Shown here: positions 63,998-64,000 of the stretch, in pieces
How positions within the stretch are numbered: the stretch's first letter is position 1
Layout of the letters: each line of letters begins with the position of its first letter
Source of the DNA: Paenibacillus polymyxa
GTDB taxonomy: Bacteria > Bacillota > Bacilli > Paenibacillales > Paenibacillaceae
Length of the DNA stretch: 64,000 nucleotides
Reading direction: 5' to 3'
Assembly (NCBI RefSeq): GCF_015710975.1
Contig: NZ_CP049783.1
Coordinates: 558,001 to 622,000, forward strand
Translations under genes and position numbers: made by a program
The notes under the pieces: generated by a model
Database searches by the model: none
The model's input: the letters and a program-made list of their open reading frames with translations, nothing else
What the model was told of the DNA's origin: nothing

Positions 63998-64000
63998 TAT

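Noticed and set aside
1..64000. CRISPR arrays, insertion sequences, tRNA genes, attachment sites
   Set aside because: Read through for evenly spaced repeats, transposase motifs, and cloverleaf-like sequence; none found. No integrase or direct repeats flank the tail island that I could see.

Overview
The window looks like chromosomal DNA of a Paenibacillus, most likely of the P. polymyxa group. This rests on moderate GC, strong AAGGAGG ribosome binding sites, PBSX-type (Xkd) tail genes, a preQ1-I riboswitch of the Bacillus type ahead of queC, and a GH32/PTS sugar operon. The species is an inference. No rRNA, tRNA, CRISPR array or insertion sequence was seen.

Region 1 (1-31,064) is a hybrid nonribosomal peptide/polyketide cluster that runs off the left edge. 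A divergent AT-rich intergene (25,899-26,467) separates two units. Rightward is one NRPS, C-A-T-E, whose A domain reads as the asparagine code DLTKIGEVGK. Leftward is one tightly packed operon: a peptidase fused to an ABC exporter, a UvrA paralogue, a methyltransferase, a stand-alone condensation domain, a radical SAM protein, an NRPS-PKS (half C-A-T-KS-cMT-KR-ACP), a PKS-NRPS (KS-ACP-C-degenerate C), an aminotransferase, an A-T protein, and the start of another PKS. The KS modules that can be read to the end have no acyltransferase, so this is a trans-AT line. The loader plus peptidase match the N-acyl-D-Asn prodrug logic of colibactin, zwittermicin and xenocoumacin: the product is built inert, then cleaved during export. 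A UvrA-like protein in the same operon suggests that the mature compound may act on DNA.

Region 2 (31,138-47,487) is a contractile phage-tail island with no terminase, portal, capsid or integrase: sheath, tube, frameshifted tail chaperone, short tape measure, LysM baseplate protein, XkdQ/R/S/T/U-like baseplate, fibre, holin and GH25 endolysin. It is flanked by an ArpU-type regulator and an ImmR/ImmA-type repressor-protease pair. An aminoglycoside 6-adenylyltransferase-like gene sits between the regulators and the tail genes. It is best read as an R-type tailocin or a headless PBSX relative. A LexA-like box and a leader terminator precede the tail operon, and three similar operator-like palindromes lie between arpU and the repressor.

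Region 3 (47,682-57,545) is housekeeping: a secreted 5'-nucleotidase with a LysM anchor, a 3'-5' exonuclease, a WYL regulator, small uncharacterised proteins, an AIM24 protein, and queC-queD-queE-queF for preQ1 synthesis. queF is separated from queE by a long imperfect palindrome that may be a dispersed repeat.

Region 4 (57,599-64,000) is a leftward sugar-use locus: sucrose-family PTS EIIBC, a GH3 glycosidase, a GH32 sucrose-6-phosphate hydrolase, and an AraC-type regulator.
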